Numbered from the stretch's first letter, positions 22,959 to 35,321 are shown. The stretch is DNA of 64,000 nucleotides from Bradysia coprophila (GCF_014529535.1 NC_050735.1:4723739-4787738), one strand, 5' to 3'. The notes: a model not told the origin generated them from the sequence alone. Made by a program: numbers and translations.

Positions 22959-23750
22959 TAGATTGTGGAAATTGTTATCGTCACTACCGCAAAAATCAGC
23001 GATGGCACTGCCTTCGAGTCGGTCTTTTGAGATAAATGATGGAATTTGTTTATGTACTGTCCGTTTGACAAGAGGATCGCCACGGTTCAGCAGGGGGTTT
23101 TGAACATTTGTTTTTTACACGTTGGCGCACGTGCTCTTGTCAGATTCAAGATTCTTTTTACGAAGGTTACGCTGATTATACTTTGTGAAAAGGGCCAATA
23201 CCTTGCAAATATGTCACATCTTGGACAGAATTTGACACTGCAATATCTGCAACATGAAAAAACTAAATGTTCGAAACCCCCTGAAACCCCGTGCTTCCAC
23301 CTACGTAATATACACAAACTAGGTGAGCCAATCTTTATTTATACGAAACTTAAAAATCAAAATAATTTGTTAGGAAATTAAATTTTCGATCACATTGTCC
23401 ATGAAAATATTGTTCGGTGAAGAGACAGAAGTGACCGACTTGCTGAGAGCGTCCATCGTTGTGAAATAGTGCTCAAATCCACGATCTATTCGATTTTTCA
23501 TAAATTATTTTTCAACGCATTGTCAATAGATTGTGGATTTGAGCACTATTTCACAGGACTCTGAATGATTGACGCTGTCGGCAAGTCGGGCACTTCTGTC
23601 ACTTCATCGAACAAAATTTTCATGGATCGAAAATTTAATTTCCCAACAAATGATTTTGATTTTTAAATTTCGTATCTCAATAGACCGACTCGAAGGCAGT
23701 GTCATCGCTGATTTTTGGGGTAGTGTCGGTAACAATTTCCACAATCTATA
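22959..23750. mobile_element. long foldback element with nested repeat
   Basis: The right arm (about 23520-23750) is the reverse complement of the left arm in two blocks, about 22959-23034 and 23344-23490. The two blocks are split by the repeat at 23035-23341, which is absent from the right arm. Matching words include TAGATTGTGGAAATTGTTA with its inverse at 23731-23749, and GGATTTGAGCACTATTTCACA near the loop. The ends read TAGATTGTGG. The family is unknown. Confidence 0.6.
23035..23341. repeat. dispersed repeat, uninterrupted copy
   Basis: Nearly identical to 1281-1800 without the MITE. It sits inside the left arm of the foldback element and is missing from the right arm, so it was inserted there as a unit. 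TA or ATA flanks the junctions. Confidence 0.65.
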
Positions 23751-23939
23751 GTAACCAGAGAAATGATACCTAGTTGACGTTACGTCGGTGACCGATGCTT
23801 CTCAGACATTTGTGCGTTTTTATTGTATTTCCGATGATACCTTTTTACAAAAATCATTTTTGAAAAATGAAGGCGCACCCAGAGTTGTGCTCAGATACTT
23901 CACTAATTAAGGAATGGTTCTGCTGAACGTCATGTAAAT

Positions 23940-24158
23940 CAAGGCTGTGAACTTTGGGGAGGTCACGCAGATACAGACAGATACGCGGGTGACACACCAC
24001 AGTTGATGATAAAACGGCGGATTTCATACAAAAATTCACCTACTCTGATGATTCTCGTCGCCGTGATGATGTGGTGATTTTTTTATATGTAGGTGGTGTG
24101 TTCCCGCGTGTCTAATAAAATGGCGATCTGCGTGACCTCCCCAAAGTTTACAGCCTTG
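23940..24158. mobile_element. hAT-like MITE, CAAGGCTG family, copy 2
   Basis: The ends CAAGGCTGTGAACTTTGGGG and the inverted CCAAAGTTTACAGCCTTG flank a 219-bp hairpin. The 8-bp target duplication ATGTAAAT is at 23932-23939 and 24159-24166. The interior is closely related to 16678-16905 but lies in the opposite internal orientation. Confidence 0.88.
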
Positions 24159-24166
24159 ATGTAAAT

Positions 24167-25356
24167 GGAAGCTGAAGAGCAGTTTTGTAAAATAGAGTTT
24201 AATATATCCCTTAGTTCGGATGTGTAAAATTTGTGACTTATAAGAAATCGTTTTATTCAGCTTCCTAAATACAGTGTACATTTGAATTTAGACTTAAATT
24301 TGCTTCAGCTTTTTTTCAGCTGCTCATACACTCATATATATAAGCAAACTGTTTGTAGTTCGGTTCATACGAGTGAAATAGTAAAACGCACACGCGCGTG
24401 GTACTCAGCGTGCTAATGACAAAACTGTATAAAGACGTACTTGCAGATTCGTTTGTATCAGTAGTGATCCAAAAACACAGCTGCATCAAATTCATGTCAA
24501 AATTTCACTGACGATACCCTGACCCAAGTAAATTGTCAAACTGAAAATTGAGTCTGTTCATTTGAACTTAATCGAAGTGAATCGATACTGAAACGAGATA
24601 TACCAAACATGCAACATTACTTTTGTCTTTCGACCTCGTTCAGCATCCGAACCTGCATGTGTAAGATGTTTACTCGTTCTCAACATTTTTAAATAATTTC
24701 GTTTCAGAAGTACAACATTTGTACATAGAAACATCATGATTAACTAAGACGCATCATACTCGGGACTGTAAGTTGTGTCTTCGGGCAGATACTATAGTAC
24801 ATACAGTATTACAAAGAGTCACTCAGAGTCACTCGTGCCTTTCACGAATACGTCTATATGGTGCATTAGCTCACAGCATTTTTTTCACGTGAAATGCGTC
24901 GGTAACCAAATGTATCACATCACTTTCCAGAGAGAAATTCGTTGTTATTTAACATCATAGATAAATCGGTTTAATCGGTTCACATGAACAACTTGTTATG
25001 CACGGTAAAGCTATCGCTATACTGATGAGATTAAAAATTGTGTTTACAAGCGCAGGCTATTAATAGTTGCGTGACTTGCACTTACAGAGGCAACAAGAGT
25101 GTCTACCAGTCTGTTCGAATATTTGTTAAAGTTCGAAGATCGATTGAAAGATATTTCGTTGGAATTATCTAACAAAATCAATGCACCCAAAAGTCAAATT
25201 CGCTTGTAGCAGGGGAAACTTTCGTATTTTACTGGATAGTAACAACGAGAATCTATAATCGTTCAGCATAAGCAATCAAAACGTATCCATTTCACACATA
25301 GGTCTTACTGACGATATTTATTTGGCAATAGTTTCTTCAACAATAAAAATCTCTGG
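24167..25356. other. gene-free stretch after stomatin 3' end
   Basis: I see no coding exon or repeat with clear ends here. A TTTATT at 25317-25322 is AATAAA on the minus strand, 35 bp beyond the stomatin stop codon, and may be its poly(A) signal. Confidence 0.4.
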
Positions 25357-28300
25357 TTATGACCTCGGCATAAATCCTTTCAACAAATCGATTGGTAACG
25401 GGAAAATGATAGTGGAATTCTTTTCGGATGCAATACTGTTCAAGGTTTGGAGATAACGAAGCTGAAATAAACAAAAATTCGATAGTACGGAGTGGATGGT
25501 TCTCTCGACCAAAAGTTTACCTGCAGAGCGGCTGGACTTTCGCACATAACATCGGATGCTTCTTTCAGTGCTCTTGCCGATTTCATTTCACCCTCAGCAG
25601 CAATGACCTTTGCACGAGCTTCGCGCGACGCTTCTGCTTCAGCAGCCATCGCACGTTGTAATGCGGTTGGAAGAGATACGTCTTTGCTGAAAGGGAAAAA
25701 ATGTCGATGAAACCGGTGTTGGTGCTGTCAATTAAACAAAATCTGACTTACATTTCAACTCGTTCTACTTTAACCCCCCAGGGATCTGTAGCGTCATCCA
25801 AAGACGCCTGCATTGTGTGCGATATTGCCTCACGTTCGGTTAGCAGTTCGGATAAATTTCGAGTACCCAAAACATTACGCAGTGTTGTTGCAGCGAGTAG
25901 TCGTGTTGAGTGGCTGTAGTTGGCTACCTAAAATATTTTGAAATTAATCCTCGAGTCCACATCATTAATTGATGTCCTCCCACCCGTATTTCATACCTGA
26001 ATAACGGCTTTCAACGGATCACTGATACGATAATAAACAACAGCATCCACGCTAACCGTCACCGAATCTTTGGACAAAACTTCCTGCGGCGGAACATCAA
26101 ACGATACCGTTCTCAAATCGACTTTGCAGTAATTATCTATGCAAGGTAGAACGAAAAATACACCTGGACCTCTGGCGCCACCAGCTCTGTAATAAACGAT
26201 GATATTGATGATCATCAGCAATAATGACACTCATCACCAATAAGTCGTTAACTTTACCTTAGTCTTCCCATTCTGAATATAACGGCTCGTTCGTATTCAG
26301 CAACAACTTTGAAGCATACGAACAATGAGAATGGTAAAGTGAATATCATTAGGAGGATGCTGCCTGCTGCGGCAAGTATTTCGATACATCCTGAATTTTC
26401 ACCTTCGGCTGAAAATGAAATTTAAAATAAAAAATTATGAAAAATTTAAGTTATTCGCACGGTAATCCATCGTAAGATTAGTGATAATGGGCAACAGAAA
26501 ATTTAAGATAACATTCACAGTTAAATTAAATATCTGAATCACACATAATTAGCAGAAACGTTGTTTTACAATTCGTAATTATGTACAATTTGATTTCACC
26601 ATTTTCCCCGTACCGATCGAACCAATAATTTGATCTGATTCGAAAAACAAAGAAAATTGAAAAAGAGAATCCAAGTTTCATGAGATCGTTACACATCTGA
26701 AAATAATTATTAAAATCGGCGAGACGACCGAGTAGTGTAATATATCATAATATCATCGATAGCCGAAAAATGCACAGAGACGTACAGAGAAATGTTTCGA
26801 GTGAAAGATCTAAACAATTTTCTACTTTATTAAATCTTGACTTTTGAAGCATTTTGTACAGAGATAATTTTCGGGGAAGTGCTTTCCAATTTTTTCTTTA
26901 GTTTTTCTATGTTTTCCCGAACTTTCCTATATTTTTACAAAAATATTTTTTGGGAGAATTAAGAAAAATGTGGGAAAATCCCAAGAACAGTCCCTGATTT
27001 TATGTATGTAGCCGACGCACTTCAATCATGAGTGGTACTGTAAATAGATAATAGAGTACCGAAACTGGACAGTGTATCAAACAAATTTTGACACTGTAAA
27101 CTTTACAGTGTAAAGAAAACTCGAACTACACTCGCGGAATTTTGAAAACCGACACATTTTCTGTTTCGTGGTTTACTGGTTTTCTGTGAATTTTGCATGT
27201 GGTTTTAAATGGAGAAGTAAGAAAATCAAGTAAAACTCGCAAACAGAAAATTTGTCGGTTTTCAAAATTCCGTGTGTGTATTTCATACCAAATAGTACTC
27301 TATTTGGCAGCTGTCATTAGAAGCACTTTTGCTTGAAGTGCGTTGATGCAGCTGAAGAATCAAGTTTATCAATACTGTTACATCGTTTCAAGATGATCAG
27401 CCATCCATCGTCGTAATAATATTTTACATGCTTATGTACGGTAAAGTGCACTTTACATCACTGCTTGTGACAGGGAAAATGCACTTACCGTCCACAAACA
27501 TGTAAAATGTGTTACGTCACTGCTTGTAAATGCTTGTTTGGGCACGTGTGATTACTCCACTCGCCTTCGGCTCTTTCCACAAACCTCACACATGCCTAAA
27601 CAAATATTTACAAACAGTGACGTAACATACTAAAATGACTGAAATCCTCGGATCATTCATTCCACAGGGAGTATATAGTCCTTGTGTTTGAATATGCTAT
27701 TATGATGTGCAAATTTATACTTCGTTTCGTAGTATAAAATCCAAAGACATTTTACATACCGCCCACATTAAACACGTATCAGCGTAGAGCGTAACATAGA
27801 CGGTGCTTATGCTTAGATGGTGCTTGGTGCATTGATAATGTATGTTTGAAGATCAGTTGATTAAATTCAGCTGTAGCAAAACCTATCTCAAATTATAGGT
27901 AGAGAGCCCACCCTTCACATGCATATCACTCCCTCATTAGGGCGCAGTTTGAAACCTATGTCATATTGTTACATTATACCCAATGCGACAAATATTTGTT
28001 CTACGACTTTAACTTTTGAGCCATAGAACCTCGGCCGGCATTTATCGTAGAAAATGAATATTTGTGTCAAACTGAAGGTATTGGTCTGACAAATATGTTC
28101 TTATGTTGGTATAATACTAATGCGGTGACCAAAATAAGAGAATTTTTAACAGATCCAAAAATCTGTTCTTGTGCCTATATGTTCTTGGAGTGCGTTGGCC
28201 AGACAGGTTAATAATTTGAAAATTTGAGCTATCTTGTACAGATCAAAAATTTCGTTTATCAATTCCATTTTCCGGCCTTGGGATGAGATTATAGAATCGT

Positions 28301-30750
28301 TCGGGCAACAACTCGCAAAATTCCCGAAAATCTACCGTTCATCACAGATACGTAAATGACTATTGCATGCAAAAGGACCCAATTTTACGATAAAACATTT
28401 GTAATTTTGTGCCGTGGCATGAAAAGAACTAATTGGCCACCAGTTTTAATTTTCTTCGCCGTGTGGCGGCCGAAGTGAACTCGTGAAAATGTAACAATTT
28501 AGCTGAGGTTCAAAACCGCAGCCTTATGAGGGACTGACATGTATGTGGGCTAGCTGTCTCTTACCAAACACAACACAACTAAAGTTGAACACACTAACGA
28601 AGTAATTTTCTTGGATCGCTCCAAGAATAGATTGCATATAAGACAAACGATTGCATTTAACAAGCCCAAACACGAATTGCAAGGTATTCGAATTGGATAA
28701 TAAATTGCTAGATTAGATAACGAATAATGAAAATGAGATTATTGAGTTGGTATATTCGAAGTAATTCGACATAATGTGGGTGCGAAAAGCTTTGCAAAGA
28801 AAATTGAATTTTATTTAGCTAACAAATTGGATATTTATTACCCAACTTCAAATAGGTCAGAATAACAAAAGTCAAATCAATTAAATTTCTATTTTTATCT
28901 CCATCAAATTATAATTAACGAACATATAATCTGACGATAAATGCAAGATTTGCTCATAAAATCAAAGTTTAGATATACGAATTACTGCCTACCGGAATGA
29001 AAGAAAATCGATCGTATGGGAGAAGACCCATTTCACTGTTATGGTATCCCATAAATAGTTAAACGCAACCGGTTGAACATTTTATTTTTAAGTAAAATTC
29101 TTTTGAAGAAAAAAAAACGGAAACAAGAAAATCCAAAATAAAAATAAAAATCAAAGAAAATCCGAATCGCACGTGACTTCTGATAAATTTTGAAATTAAA
29201 AAAAAAATCCGAAAACGTTTTTGTGTTGTAGACAATGTTAACAGTAGTGTTGTAAAGAGTTGCGCACCAGCACGATTTTCGGAAGAATTTTAATTCCGAA
29301 ACCGATAAATATTTTCATTTTATGAATATAATGGGCACAACATTAAATATCTTGAATTTAAACTATGTTTTGGATACGATGGCACCGATAGTGTCGCTAC
29401 ACAGCATTATTTCTTCGTTACACGACGGAAATGTCTTAATTTATGACACTGTCATCCAGACATGGAACGTATTTTATTTAAGTCAAACATAATCCCATTG
29501 GTAAATCTCGAGATCTGCTAAAAAAAATGTTGCTTGGAAGCGAAATACGTTTTCATATTTTAATGAAAATGTTGACGGAGGTTCAACTGAGATAAAGTTA
29601 ACGAAAAATAAACACAAACAATTAATGCGAATCATTACATTTTCGACGAGAATCACACTTAATGATTAAAAAAATCTGATATGATGGCTCAAATCGTATA
29701 TATTGGGTCACATGAGGAAGTGATTTGTTTCTTGTGGTCATGCTCTGATTTATAATCACTAAATTCAAGCGAATGTGACTCGTCATGGTCTTGAAATAAG
29801 TAGATGAATCTTGATTTGTCTATAGAATAGCTGTATGCAGGTAGGATACGTGACACATTAGCAAATTATAAGAAAATTTAAATTTAATTAATAAAAAGTC
29901 AGTTTCGAATAGTCTGGCGAATTTTTTCAATTGAATTTATTATAAACTTCTATTGACATCGTCAGACTATTCGAAGCAAAGCTAAAAGAATTAAATTTCA
30001 TTTTTCTTATGATTCATCAATGTGACTTGTTCCCTTTCTATCTATGTTGATGTTACACACACCATAAAAAAAAAGTCAACTTACATTTCTTCTTCAATTA
30101 ACATTACAAATTTAAATCTTTGCTCGCTTGATATAATTAATCAATGCAAGATGTTCCTTAACTCCCGAAAAAACCAAGAAAATTTCCGATACAAAATCGA
30201 TGGATAAAAAAAAACAATCTTTTTTAAACGAGCAACGAAACATCAATATCGATTGAACTAGATTTTAAATCTCGATTATAAAATCGAATTTTATAATGTG
30301 TGTTCCATATCCTACACGTGAATCCAAATAACCAAATTACAATATTGCGATCTAAGTAAATAAACCACAAATTTTCGAAATTAAACTGTTTATGTTTATA
30401 CAATTATGTGTGAGCTAATAAACTGACTGGGCGTAAAGACAACAGTGTCTAAGCTAAAATATTGATAAACAAAAATTTTTCGATTTCACGTAATATCGAC
30501 AGTATTTTAGTGAACTCCACAGACACAGTTTATGCAGATGTTTAAGAGAATAAAAAAGAAAACACTGAAATTAGCTTGGGACCGAATTTAATGGAACACA
30601 TACCAGTTGTTGGCGATGACAGGATTCTCGGCGGGATATTTTGTTTAAAACAATTAGCAAAATAAAATATGCTCAAGGCTACTCACAAGTTGCCATATTC
30701 GCCATATTCCCAGTCGGAGGGCGAGCTCTCGGGGTTTCCGTGGTAGCCAT
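25357..30750 (-). CDS. STOM: stomatin-like band-7/SPFH membrane protein
   Basis: Six exons on the minus strand: 30687-30750, 26258-26408, 25997-26186, 25752-25927, 25521-25686 and 25357-25461, all phase-consistent, giving 283 aa. The short N-terminal tail is followed by SGCIEIL, a hydrophobic hairpin (about residues 32-56) with a central Pro at residue 47 as in human stomatin, [25 protein letters not shown], the SPFH core ([36 protein letters not shown]), [12 protein letters not shown], the helical oligomer region [20 protein letters not shown], and [13 protein letters not shown]. Stomatins form cholesterol-rich scaffolds on the inner plasma membrane and modulate ion channels. Intron 1 is 4.3 kb and full of inverted-repeat elements. 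A second possible first exon lies at 34662-34761. Confidence 0.93.
26859..26997. mobile_element. CAGGGACT-family MITE in stomatin intron 1
   Basis: CAGAGATAATTTTCGGGGAA at the left faces TCCCAAGAACAGTCCCTG at the right. The inside has the same TTTTCC-rich then GGAAAA-rich pattern as the copies at 15450 and 31088. Confidence 0.5.
27013..27345. mobile_element. MITE with CAACGCACTTCAAGCA ends, copy 1
   Basis: The left end CGACGCACTTCAATCATGAG faces CTTGAAGTGCGTTG at the right. Subterminal blocks (GAAACTGGACAGTGTATCAA on the left, TTTGGCAGCTGTCATTAGAA on the right) are shared with 38796-39175. The core is a separate hairpin built on TTTTGAAAACCGACA and its inverse. Confidence 0.6.
27509..27627. 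repeat. inverted repeat, 35-bp arms
   Basis: TGTTACGTCACTGCTTGTAAA on the left faces TTTACAAACAGTGACGTAACA on the right, and the arms continue with few differences (TGTTTGGGCA and TGCCTAAACA). Probably an old MITE; no target duplication. Confidence 0.5.
29904..29976. repeat. short inverted repeat in stomatin intron 1
   Basis: TTCGAATAGTCTGGCGA faces CGTCAGACTATTCGAA across a 40-bp AT-rich loop. Possible tiny MITE. Confidence 0.4.
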
Positions 30751-31087
30751 ATTTATATGCGTCATGTATCACTTTCCCTCGATCACTTAAATTCAACTCA
30801 CTCAGAGAACGGCAGAACTGTTATTTATTCCTCCGTTTATCGAATTATACTGAGAAAAATAATGATTTGCTATCTTAAATTTGCACTCATGGAAAATAAA
30901 ATTATTAGACTGCCATTATGTGTACGCAGATTTACAAGTTCTGATGATTCGTCGTACCATTTGTTGTAGACACTAGACACCAATGGGTGTGCTAATGTTA
31001 TTGCGGTAAAATTTCGGTATTAAGGATCAGGGGGATTAGTGATTGAATTTCAGTTAGATCAGAGAACGGAGCTTGATGAGTTGATTG

Positions 31088-31251
31088 CAGGGACTATTTT
31101 TCGAAGCACTTTGTTCCAATTTTCATAAATGTTTCCACATTTTCCTCAAAACTTTTTAGAAAAATATTTTTGGAAAAGTATGAGAAAATTGGGAAAATGT
31201 TGAGAGATGGTTGGAAAACGAAAGAAAAAGTTTTCCCAAAAATGGTTCCTG
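31088..31251. mobile_element. CAGGGACT-family MITE
   Basis: CAGGGACTATTTTTCGAAGC at the left faces TTTTCCCAAAAATGGTTCCTG at the right, giving imperfect inverted ends of about 17 bp. It is 164 bp with the TTTTCC-type interior shared by the family. A clear target duplication was not found. Confidence 0.55.
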
Positions 31252-32001
31252 GTTGACTGTGTTTCAGAGGTTTTACTGTAGATTGATTAGAGATCGTCGC
31301 ATTATGAACATTACCTCAGTATTAAACACCAAACAAAATTTATCTTTAATTAATCGATTAGTTATCTAAATGAGAACACTTAAATCAAAATAAGAACCAG
31401 TTTCGACAATTACACCCACTGATATAATTACCGACTGTGAGAAGTTAAACATTGAATACTAGACTTTGGGATAACCTAACTTCGTACTGAGTCTGTTGAA
31501 AACCCCTTTCACTACAACAAAGAGGTTAGGATATCGCTGTAATGTGGACTCTCCACGGCTAATTACTATCATGTAATTTTCAGGCATCGCATTACATAAT
31601 ATTAAATCGACAAGGTGGACGAAGCTTATAAGTTTTTGTCGTAACCATGTAGGACGTAAACCGTTGAGAGTGATGTTATTTTTATATCATCGGTTTAAAG
31701 AAAAAATAATCAATTTTCCTAATAAATCTTTGCATAAGTAGATCAAAGGTATATTCTGGTGTGATGACGAGTAACTTTGACTTCAACAAGTAGACCCATA
31801 CCTATAGATATTAAAGGCTTCTCACAATTTTTGCATGTAAAATATTCTTATGTCCAGCGCTAGCCACAAAATATTGTTGTGGTGAATAAAGCTCTTTTGA
31901 ATTGCTTTTAAGATTTAAAAATGTAACATTACTTGCTACATGCGTTCAAAACCGTACTTTTCATGTTTCAAGTATTACTCCATCAGCATCTAATAGTAGA
32001 T

Positions 32002-32112
32002 TATTCACCTCTGTCCATATGTTTATTTAGACACTTGGGGAGTTATTGCATGAGCCGAAGGCGAATGGTATAACCCTAAGTGTCTAAATAAACATTTGGA
32101 CAGAGGTGAATA
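32002..32112. repeat. inverted repeat with 34-bp arms
   Basis: TATTCACCTCTGTCC continues to TTTATTTAGACACTT, and the same sequence returns inverted to 32112 with one or two changes. The loop holds GAGCCGAAGGCGAATGG. Another hairpin (TTTTATCTAC with GTAGATAAAA, 32118-32183, around a TAATAGCA/TGCTATTA core) follows within a few bases, so the two may be one composite element. Confidence 0.5.
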
Positions 32113-32865
32113 CGCTATTTTATCTACAGACGGCGAAATAATAGCACTTTTTCACTGCTATTATTTCACCTAGGTAGATAAAATCCATTACATCGGGACA
32201 AAAATGGAAAGTCTCGTCTTAGTGTGTATTGACCTCGGCTACGCCTCGGATCATACAAATTCACACAAAAACTCTACTTTTCATATTTTTATCCCTAGTC
32301 ATGTAAAATACTGTTAGGGCACACATCGAAGCCACTGGGGAACTTTTTGAGCTTATCTCCTTCACTTAACCAAGCAAATTTTGTCTTGAAGCCCGTTCAT
32401 TCCTCTTTAAAATGACACCAAACACACCTTTTTAAAGAAATAAATTGGATTTTTGGCAAATCTTAGAATGTAGCGTAGCAAGCCACAGCTACTCTTCACT
32501 AGGATGCTTGTGTAAATTGAAATGAAAACCATTGAGAACTGGATGCATCTTCAGCAGCAAGATTCAGAATGTGTGTCACTGGCACAATGAGCACACGTGG
32601 ATTACTTGCTGGCTGCTAATAAAATCAATTTAGACAAAATTTCAGTGTCTAATGGGTATCACAAACATTGACCACGTATACAACGATTGCTATTGCCGTT
32701 TTTCTTTTTAATAATAAAATCGATTCAAGTCCACAATACAATTTATTTATAGCCGCAAATCTAACCCAACCGATAAGTGAAAGATAAGAAATATTGTTGT
32801 GACTTTTCATACGAAACCGTTATCGTCTTCATTATGTCATCACACTATATCAATCAGATGTACAA

Positions 32866-33744
32866 TTAACAGAATTTCGAACGAAAATCAACCTTGTCTA
32901 GGCCATGCAATTGCCGCTTCAGGTTGCCACTATCAGCCCATTTCGAATTCAGATATTGATCTTCATCATCTTTTTCTAAATTCTTCAATTCCTCCTGGCG
33001 ACGATACTGTTGTGCCATCAAATGTTTACGCTCCTGTTCGGACAAAATCGGCTCACGACCGGGAGCACCTTCACCATTTTTCGCTAGCTTGATGACTACC
33101 TTACTCTTATCGTTTCGTCCCAAATAATCGAACAAATGCTTATCGGGATACATTTGATGTCCTGCGAACCATAGTTGTGCCGTGGCCGGTTCAACGATTT
33201 CATTCAATGCTTGTGTTCCGCTCAGGTCTTCCGTATTGGTTAGTTCCATGTAGATGTTATCATGCGGTGGTAAGCCCATTGGATAAACAATGGTAACAGC
33301 ACCGCGAATATTATCCAGTGCCCTCTGTACGGTCTGGTACGTTAATGTTGTATTTGATTCGACCAACTTCTTGCTGATCATCGAACGAGATTCATCAACG
33401 GTTTTTTGCAATATTTCTCCCATCTTAGCATTCGGTTGACGGCCATTTCGTCTACCAATCGGATCTTTATTGAACACCCAACCACCACTAGGTGTTACCT
33501 TTTCCTCCCACGGATCGACCAATTTTAATTCTTCCACTTGTTCTTCAGTTAGTCCGAGAATTTCCGGTGGATACATTGGGCCATATTTTATCAATTCATC
33601 AACTTCAGCCGCAATTCGACCGATTTTTAAACGACCATTGAATATGTTCACAATTTCGTGAGTTAGTCCTTCGATTGTTTTGTCCAACTTTGTGTCGTAC
33701 AGAAATTGGCTCTGATCACTTCGTTTAACATGTAACAAGACCAT
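32866..33744 (-). CDS. CFAP298: CFAP298 (C21orf59/Kurly) cilia assembly factor
   Basis: A single uninterrupted exon codes 292 aa; human CFAP298 is 290 aa. I start at MVLLHVKR, which is the family's N terminus; an in-frame ATG seven codons earlier is not needed. Conserved blocks: VLLHVKRSDQSQFLY, FNGRLKIGRIAAE, YPPEILGLTEEQVEELKL, GRRNGRQPN, LRGAVTIVYPMGLPPHDNI, EDLSGTQA, GAPGREPILSEQE, and LNSKWADSGNLKRQLHG at the end. The protein acts in the cytoplasm in assembly of axonemal dynein arms and planar polarity of motile cilia; in flies it would serve sperm and chordotonal neurons. It lies on the same strand as stomatin and, if the exon at 34662 is used, inside that gene's intron. AATAAA on the minus strand at 32742-32747 is a likely poly(A) signal. 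Confidence 0.93.
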   Translation of the reverse strand: MVLLHVKRSDQSQFLYDTKLDKTIEGLTHEIVNIFNGRLKIGRIAAEVDELIKYGPMYPPEILGLTEEQVEELKLVDPWEEKVTPSGGWVFNKDPIGRRNGRQPNAKMGEILQKTVDESRSMISKKLVESNTTLTYQTVQRALDNIRGAVTIVYPMGLPPHDNIYMELTNTEDLSGTQALNEIVEPATAQLWFAGHQMYPDKHLFDYLGRNDKSKVVIKLAKNGEGAPGREPILSEQERKHLMAQQYRRQEELKNLEKDDEDQYLNSKWADSGNLKRQLHGLDKVDFRSKFC

Positions 33745-34661
33745 GATTCGTTGACCACAATACAAAAATTAAAATGTAGATACGACACGGCACAACACCA
33801 ACTTGTTAAAATATCGATCAAACAAAATTTTGTTTGATTATCCAATGGCAACGGATTTTCAAAGCATCCTGATTGGAAGAATATGTATTGGAAATCAACG
33901 ATGATGGTGTAAATAGTGCTGTATAGGCCGTATGCCGTATGCTTAACGAAGAATCGTTATCGTAAGAAATGACTAAACTTTATGGTAACATATATGTTAA
34001 GACTAATGAAGTAAAAGATTTTACTCATCAGACCATTGAACGATCGTTCAAACCCATTTCTCGGTGGCTTAGTGAGTAATAATAGATTACATTGGATGCT
34101 GCGAAAGTAATTCATTGCATGAGGCAGCAATTTTCTGATATGAGCAAACTCATTCTTGTGGTTTTTGGGGAACAAGCTTCGGTAATTTTCGTCAGATTTG
34201 AATATCCAAGGCAAAAGAATTGTACAAAACACTTACCGAAGCAAGTTGCTTAAAAACACTCGAGTGAGTTTGCTAGTATCTCAAAGTTGTTTTTTTAATT
34301 GATTAATTACGTAGCAGCGCGTAGCAGAATCTAAAGTATTCTGGTTTATTGTCTGTCCTGCCTTTATTGCCAAAGTTGATTACCACAACTGATTCACATC
34401 AAACGAACTGAAAATATTCTTCATGGAAAGGAATATTTTCGCCAGGGTAGACTGTCATGTAATGGTCAGCTTTCGCATGGGGCAGACAATAAAATTTCCT
34501 TAAATAGAAATTGAGTGTGGTATCATTAGAAAGTGTCTGTTAGAAAACAGAAAGCCGAGTCCAGAGTATGTTCCAAAAGTAAATCAAACATCATTAGTAC
34601 CCAATGCTTGTTCAGTTAATCCATCATTAAACAGAATTTGTCGTGAATTTTGAACACTTAC
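33745..34661. other. upstream region of CFAP298
   Basis: No second gene is seen. The inverted-repeat element at 34137-34280 is the only clear structure. The first few hundred bases presumably hold the CFAP298 promoter; I see no strong core motif. Confidence 0.35.
34137..34280. mobile_element. MITE with GATAT-AGCAAACTCA ends
   Basis: GATATGAGCAAACTCATTCT faces GAGTGAGTTTGCTAGTATC. The inner words ACAAGCTTCGGTAA and TTACCGAAGCAAGTTG are also inverted. It is 144 bp and non-coding. Confidence 0.5.
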
Positions 34662-34761
34662 ATGTTCTAACACTTGGTCCCACATCAGCAGCACTGATTG
34701 ATGCTGATGGTGTTGTCGTACCAGTTGTACCTAGTCCCACATTTCCACCTTTATTATGCAT
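34662..34761 (-). CDS. STOM: possible alternative first exon of stomatin
   Basis: An ATG at 34761 opens 33 codons (MHNKGGNVGLGTTGTTTPSA, then SISAADVGPSVRT) ending in T before a strong donor GTAAGTG. The exon ends in phase 1, exactly like the other first exon at 30687-30750, and both would join exon 26258-26408 to restore a Ser codon (T|CC) and SEGENSGC. Stomatin genes commonly have alternative N-terminal tails. If used, the intron is 8.3 kb and contains CFAP298. This is inferred only from splice site, phase and low-complexity Gly/Thr/Ser composition. Confidence 0.55.
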
Positions 34762-35252
34762 TTTATGCTAACACTTATCAAATATAAATTAAATTTTGAT
34801 ACTTTAACAACACCAGCTTTTATCAACGTGTTAATCACATAATTCTGGCTAAATTTAACCAATTTATATATTTATATATTGCACGATAAGCACAATTAAC
34901 TGAAAGCCTCCGACAACAGTTTCAAATTCATTAACAAATTGGACAGACAATCAAAATCAATGCAACTAATTATTACGCGTTCCATTGAGAACTGAAACTA
35001 ATGAGTATATTATAGTGTGCATAATAGTGTGGAGGTTTCTGTTTTATTCATTAACGATGTTCTGTTTAGTCTCTTTTTGTAGTTTATGTGTTAATGATAG
35101 AGAAAAAAAAATTGGAATAAATATCGCGTCACTACGCACTGCCACTGAGTCGATCGAGTTTTTCAGCATCGCGACGCACTATAAACCATTCACATTTACT
35201 AAACGTGAAAATTTTGGTGTAACATAATTGTAAATGTAGGAGTGTTTGAATG

Positions 35253-35321
35253 TGCATCAAAACATCGGAATGACGAGAATGAAACCATCAACATCATTCG
35301 TCATTCCGATGTTTTGATGCA
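35253..35321. repeat. 69-bp hairpin with perfect 24-bp arms
   Basis: The arms start TGCATCAAAACATCGGAATG (plus ACGA) and return without a mismatch at 35298-35321. The loop is about 21 bp. It stands 100 bp before the reverse transcriptase frame. A young tiny MITE is likely; I see no target duplication. Confidence 0.55.
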
